From assembly GCA_949130495.1 (NCBI GenBank), contig OX422211.1:340013504-340077503 (forward strand): a stretch of DNA of 64,000 nucleotides. Reading direction: 5' to 3'. The DNA is from Sambucus nigra. Its lineage: Eukaryota > Streptophyta > Magnoliopsida > Dipsacales > Adoxaceae. The notes beneath the pieces are model-generated. The model saw only the letters and a program-made list of their open reading frames with translations. It was not told the DNA's origin and did no database searches. The position numbers and the translations under genes are program-made. Below, piece after piece: positions 59,801 through 64,000 of this stretch (its first letter is position 1; every line of letters starts with the position of its first letter).

Positions 59801-62800
59801 TCGAGTTCCCACCCTCAAACGCCTTATTTTTAAGCCTAAGTGTGGAAATAAGCAAATTACCGTCGTACTCTCAAACCGGGAGACCCGAGGCTGCGGGGTC
59901 AGTTCCCACGAGTTACGTTGGTCCCGTGGGAGGTGTTGGTGCCGCCCACGGGGCCTTTCGGGGGCTGTTTCGAGTTCTCACACTCTAACGCCATGTTTTT
60001 AAGCCTAAGTGTGGAAATAAGCAAATTACCGTCGTACTCTCAAACCGGGAGACCCGCGGCTGCGGGGTCAGTTCCCACGAGTTACGTTGGTCCCGTGGGA
60101 GGTGTTGGTGCCACCCACGGGGCCGTTCCGGGGCTGTTTCGAGTTCTCACCCTCTAACGCCATGTTTTTAAGCCTAAGTATGGAAATAAGCAAATTACCG
60201 TCGTACTCTCAAACCTGGAGACCCGCGGCTGCGGGGTCAGTTCCCACGAGTTACGTTGGTACCGTGGGTGGTGTTGGTGCCACCCACGGGGTCGTTCGGG
60301 GGCAGTTTCGAGTTCTCACCCTCTAACGACATGTTTTTAACCCTAAGTGTGGAAATAACCAAATTACCGTCGTGCTCTCAAACCGGGAGACCCGTGGTTG
60401 CGGGGTTAGTTCCCACGAGTTACGTTGGTCCCGTGGGAGGTGTTGGTGCCACCCACGGGGCCGTTCGGGGGCTGTTTCGAGTTCTCACCCTCTAACGCCA
60501 TGTTTTTAAGCCTAAGTGTGGAAATAAGCAAATTACCGTCGTACTCTCAAACCGGGAGACCCGCGACTGCGGGGTCAGTTCCCACGAGTTACGTTGGTCC
60601 CGTGGGAGGTGTTGGTGCCCCCCACGGGGCCGTTCGGGGGCTGTTTCGAGTTCTCACCCTCTAACGCCTTGTTTTTAAGCCTAAGTGTGGAAATAAGAAA
60701 ATTATCGTCGTACTCTCAAACCGGGAGACCCGCGGCTGCGGGGTCAGTTCCCACGAGTTACGTTGGTCCCGTGGGAGGTGTTGGTGCCACCCACGGGGCC
60801 GTTCGGGGGCTGTTTCGAGTTCTCACCCTCTAACGCCTTGTTTTTAAGCATAAGTGTGGAAATAAGAAAATTATCGTCGTACTCTCAAACCGGAAGACCC
60901 GCGGCTGCGGGGTCAGTTCCCACGAGTTACGTTGGTCCCGTGGGAGGTGTTGGTGCCACCCACGGGGCCGTTCGGGGGCTGTTTCGAGTTCTCACCCTCT
61001 AACGCCTTGTTTTTAAGCCTAAGTGTGGAAATAAGAAAATTACCGTCGTACTCTCAAACCGGGAGACCCGCGGCTGCGGGGTCAATTCCCACGCGTTACG
61101 TTGGTCCCGTGGGAGGTGTTGGTGCCACCCACGGGGCCGTTCGGGGGCTGTTTCGAGTTCTCACCCTCTAACGCCATGTTTTTAAGCCTAAGTGTGGAAA
61201 TAAGCAAATTACCGTCGTACTCTCAAACCGGGAGACCCGCGGCTGCGGGGTCAGTTACCACGAGTTACGTTGGTCCCGTGGGAGGTGTTGGTGCCGCCCA
61301 CGGGGCCTTTCGGGGGCTGTTTCGAGTTCTCACCCTCTAACGCCATGTTTTTAAGCCTAAGTGTGGAAATTACCATCGTACTCTCAAACCGGGAGACCCG
61401 CGGCTGCGGGGTCAGTTCCCACGAGTTACGTTGGTCCCGTGGGAGGTGTTGGTGCCACCCACGGGGCCGTTCGGGGGCTGTTTCGAGTTCTCACCCTCTA
61501 ACGCCATGTTTTTAAGCCTAAGTGTGGAAATAAGCAAATTACCGTCATACTCTCAAACCGGGAGACCCGCGGCTGCGGGGTCAGTTCCCACGAGTTACGT
61601 TGGTCCCGTGGGAGGTGTTGGTGCCACACACGGGGCCGTTCGGGGGCTGTTTCGAGTTCTCACCCTCTAACGCAATGTTTTTAAGCCTAAGTGTTGAAAT
61701 AAGCAAATTACCGTCGTACTCTCAAACTGGGAGACCCGCGGCTGCGGGGTCATTTTCCACGAGTTACGTTGGTCCCGTGGGAGGTGTTGGTGCCACCCAC
61801 GGGGCCGTTCGGGGGCTGTTTCGAGTTCTCACCCTCTAACGCCATATTTTTAAGCCTAAGTGTGGAAATAAGCAAATTACCGTCGTACTCTCAAACCGGG
61901 AGAACCGCGGCTGCGGGGTCAGTTCCCACGAGTTACGTTGGTCCCGTGGGAGGTGTTGGTGCCACCCACAGCGCCGTTCGGGGGCTGTTTCGAGTTCTCA
62001 CCCTCTAACGCCATGTTTTTAAACCTAAGTGTGGAAATAAGCAAATTACCGCCGTACTCTCAAACTGGGAGACCCGCGGCTAAGGGGTCAGTTCCCACGA
62101 GTAAAGTTGGTCCCGTGGGAGGTGTTGGTGCCACCCACGGGGCCGTTCGGGGCTGTTTCGAGTTCTCACTCTCTAACGCCATATTTTTAAGCCTAAGTGT
62201 GGAAATAAGCAAATTACCGTCGTACTCTCAAACTGGGAGACCCGCGGCTGCGGGGTCAGTTCCCACGAGTTACGTTGGTCCCGTGGGAGGTGTTGGTGCC
62301 CCCCACGGGGCCGTTCGGGGGCTGTTTCGAGTTCTCACCCTCTAACGCCTTGTTTTTAAGCCTAAGTGTGGAAATAAGAAAATTATCGTCGTACTCTCAA
62401 ACCGGGAGACCCGCGGCTGCGGGGTCAGTTCCCACGAGTTACGTTGGTCCCGTGGGAGGTGTTGGTGCCACCCACGGGGCCGTTCGGGGGCTGTTTCGAG
62501 TTCTCACCCTCTAACGCCTTGTTTTTAAGCATAAGTGTGGAAATAAGAAAATTATCGTCGTACTCTCAAACCGGGAGACCCGCGGCTGCGGGGTCAGTTC
62601 CCACGAGTTACGTTGGTCCCATGGGAGGTGTTGGTGCCACCCACGGGGCCGTTCGGGGGCTGTTTCGAGTTCTCACCCTCTAACGCCTTGTTTTTAAGCC
62701 TAAGTGTGGAAATAAGAAAATTACCGTCGTACTATCAAACCGGGAGACCCGCGGCTGCGGGGTCACTTCCCACGCGTTACGTTGGTCCCGTGGGAGGTGT

Positions 62801-63449
62801 TGGTGCCACCCACGGGGCCGTTCGGGGGCTGTTTCGAGTTCTCACCCTCTAACGCCATGTTTTTAAGCCTAAGTGTGGAAATAAGCAAATTAACGTCGTA
62901 CTCTCAAACCGGGAGACCCGCGGCTGCGGGGTCAGTTACCACGAGTTACGTTGGTCCCGTGGGAGGTGTTGGTGCCGCCCACGGGGCCTTTCGGGGGCTG
63001 TTTCGAGTTCTCACCCTCTAACGCCATGTTTTTAAGCCTAAGTGTGGAAATTACCATCGTACTCTCAAACCGGGAGACCCGCGGCTGCGGGGTCAGTTCC
63101 CACGAGTTACGTTGGTCCCGTGGGAGGTGTTGGTGCCACCCACGGGGCCGTTCGGGGGCTGTTTCGAGTTTTCTCCCTCTAACGCCATGTTTTTAAGCCT
63201 AAGTGTGGAAATAGGAAAATTATCGTCGTACTCTCAAACCGGGAGACCCGTGGCTGCGGGGTCAGTTCCCACGAGTTACGTTGGTCCCGTGGGAGGTGTT
63301 GGTGCCACCCACGGGGCCGTTCGGGGGCTGTTTCGAGTTCTCACCCTCTAACGCCATGTTTTTAAGCCTAAGTGTGGAAATAAGCAAATTACCGTCGTAC
63401 TCTCAAACCGGGAGACCCGCGGCTGCGGGGTCAGTTCCCACGAGTTACG
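56884..63449. repeat. 40-monomer higher-order repeat, copy 3, minus one monomer (6,566 bp)
   Basis: 39 monomers. It lacks the counterpart of 50816-50984 (offset to copy 2 changes from 9,271 to 9,102) and has a 1-bp deletion near 62131 in a monomer that looks chimeric. It does not carry the 15-monomer expansion. Short monomers lie at 59250, 61270 and 62951. Confidence 0.85.
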
Positions 63450-64000
63450 TTGGTCCCGTGGGAGGTGTTGGTGCCACCCACGGGGCCGTTCGGGGGCTGT
63501 TTCGAGTTCTGACCCTCTAACGTCATGTTTTTAAGCCTAAGTGTGGAAATAAGCAAATTACCGTCGTACTCTCAAACCGGGAGACCCGTGGCTGGGGGGT
63601 CAGTTTCCACGAGTTACGTTGGTCCCGTGGGAGGTGTTGGTGCCACCCACGAGGCCGTTCGGGGTCTGTTTCGAGTTCTCACCCTCTAACGCCATATTTT
63701 TAAGCCTAAGTGTGGAAATTACCGTCGTACTCTCAAACCAGGAGACCCGCGGCTGCGGGGTCAGTTCCCACGAGTTACGTTGGTCCCGTGGGAGGTGTTG
63801 GTGCCCCCCACGGGGCTGTTCGGGGGCTGTTTCGAGTTCTCACCCTCTAACGCCTTGTTTTTAAGCCAAAGTGTTGAAATAAGCAAATTTCCGTCGTACT
63901 CTCAAACCGGGAGGCCCGCGGCTGCGGGGTCAGTTCCCACAAGTTACGTTGGTCCCGTGGGAGGTGTTGGTGCCACCCACGGGGCCGTTCGGGGGCTGTT

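Larger units (their letters stand above)
20592..64000. repeat. GC-rich 169-bp satellite array, about 257 monomers, open at both ends
   Basis: Head-to-tail copies, all in one orientation, with landmarks GGTCCCGTGGGAGGTGTTGG, CTCAAACCGGGAGACCCGCG and TTTTTAAGCCTAAGTGTGGA at a 169-base spacing throughout. At least 17 monomers are 161 bp because 8 bases are lost at the GGAAATAAGCAAATTACC junction, giving GGAAATTACC. Rare 1-bp indels also occur (21304, 25545, 62131 areas). Each monomer carries a hairpin-capable dyad. A 240-base open frame recurs in every monomer, but it spans 1.4 monomers, starts with TTG and is a by-product of the repeat. Monomer size is in the nucleosome and centromere-satellite range; no known family was recognised. 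Confidence 0.97.

Noticed and set aside
20817..64000. Hundreds of 79-81-codon open frames on the plus strand and 67-codon ones on the minus strand in the array
   Set aside because: They start with TTG, span 1.4 monomers, and change frame every monomer because 169 is not a multiple of three. They are a by-product of a GC-rich repeat with few stops, not a protein family.
20592..64000. CRISPR-like array
   Set aside because: There are no short repeats with unique spacers; the entire 169-bp unit repeats, in a plant context.
20592..64000. CENP-B box in the satellite monomer
   Set aside because: I scanned both strands of the consensus for the TTCG-N4-A-N2-CGGG core and found no match. Centromere identity therefore remains only a possibility.
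20592..64000. rDNA intergenic spacer or telomeric origin of the satellite
   Set aside because: No rRNA sequence, TTTAGGG repeat or other rDNA landmark is visible; composition alone is not enough.

Overview
The window is plant nuclear DNA, most likely from a flowering plant. This rests on a Tekay/Del-type chromovirus primed by initiator tRNA-Met, a Tat/Retand-lineage retrotransposon remnant with a plant-type second RNase H, a GT-AG intron-containing gene, and a very long satellite array. I could not identify the species. No bacterial features were seen.

Layout. (1) 1-4050: remnant of a Ty3/gypsy Tat/Retand element on the minus strand. It keeps the archaeal-type RNase H and integrase end of pol, a 136-bp tandem repeat, and an opposite-strand extra ORF that runs off the left edge. 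(2) 4063-4482: an old LTR fragment related to the LTRs of the intact element further right. (3) About 5175-18356: a six-exon host gene encoding a KH-like domain and a proline-rich repeat tail (471 codons if the insertion is ignored). Its last exon is split by (4), a complete 10,818-bp chromovirus at 6850-17667. That element has 2,970-bp LTRs, CTATG target-site duplications, a PBS, a PPT and a single gag-pol frame broken by five stop codons. (5) 18357-20391: AT-rich flank with a small MITE-like inverted repeat and a 1.27-kb long-TIR Mutator-like foldback element. (6) 20392-20591: a 200-N assembly gap. (7) 20592-64000: about 257 head-to-tail monomers of a GC-rich 169-bp satellite that runs off the right edge.

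The satellite is the most striking feature. Private variants and 8-bp-short (161-bp) monomers show that it is built of very long higher-order repeats. From 40877 on, a 40-monomer unit (6,736 bp) occurs three times in tandem. Copy 2 is enlarged by exactly 15 monomers through a nested 5-monomer insertion and 10-monomer duplication. Copy 3 is short by one monomer and one base. The left part shows earlier, less regular duplications of 3.4-6.6 kb. The end of the window returns to variants last seen 25,777 bp earlier, which suggests an even larger period.

The only host gene recognised is now disrupted. Both retroelements carry premature stops that are one C-to-T step from a sense codon, and many satellite variants are CpG transitions. 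Together these suggest, but do not prove, a heavily methylated heterochromatic or pericentromeric neighbourhood.
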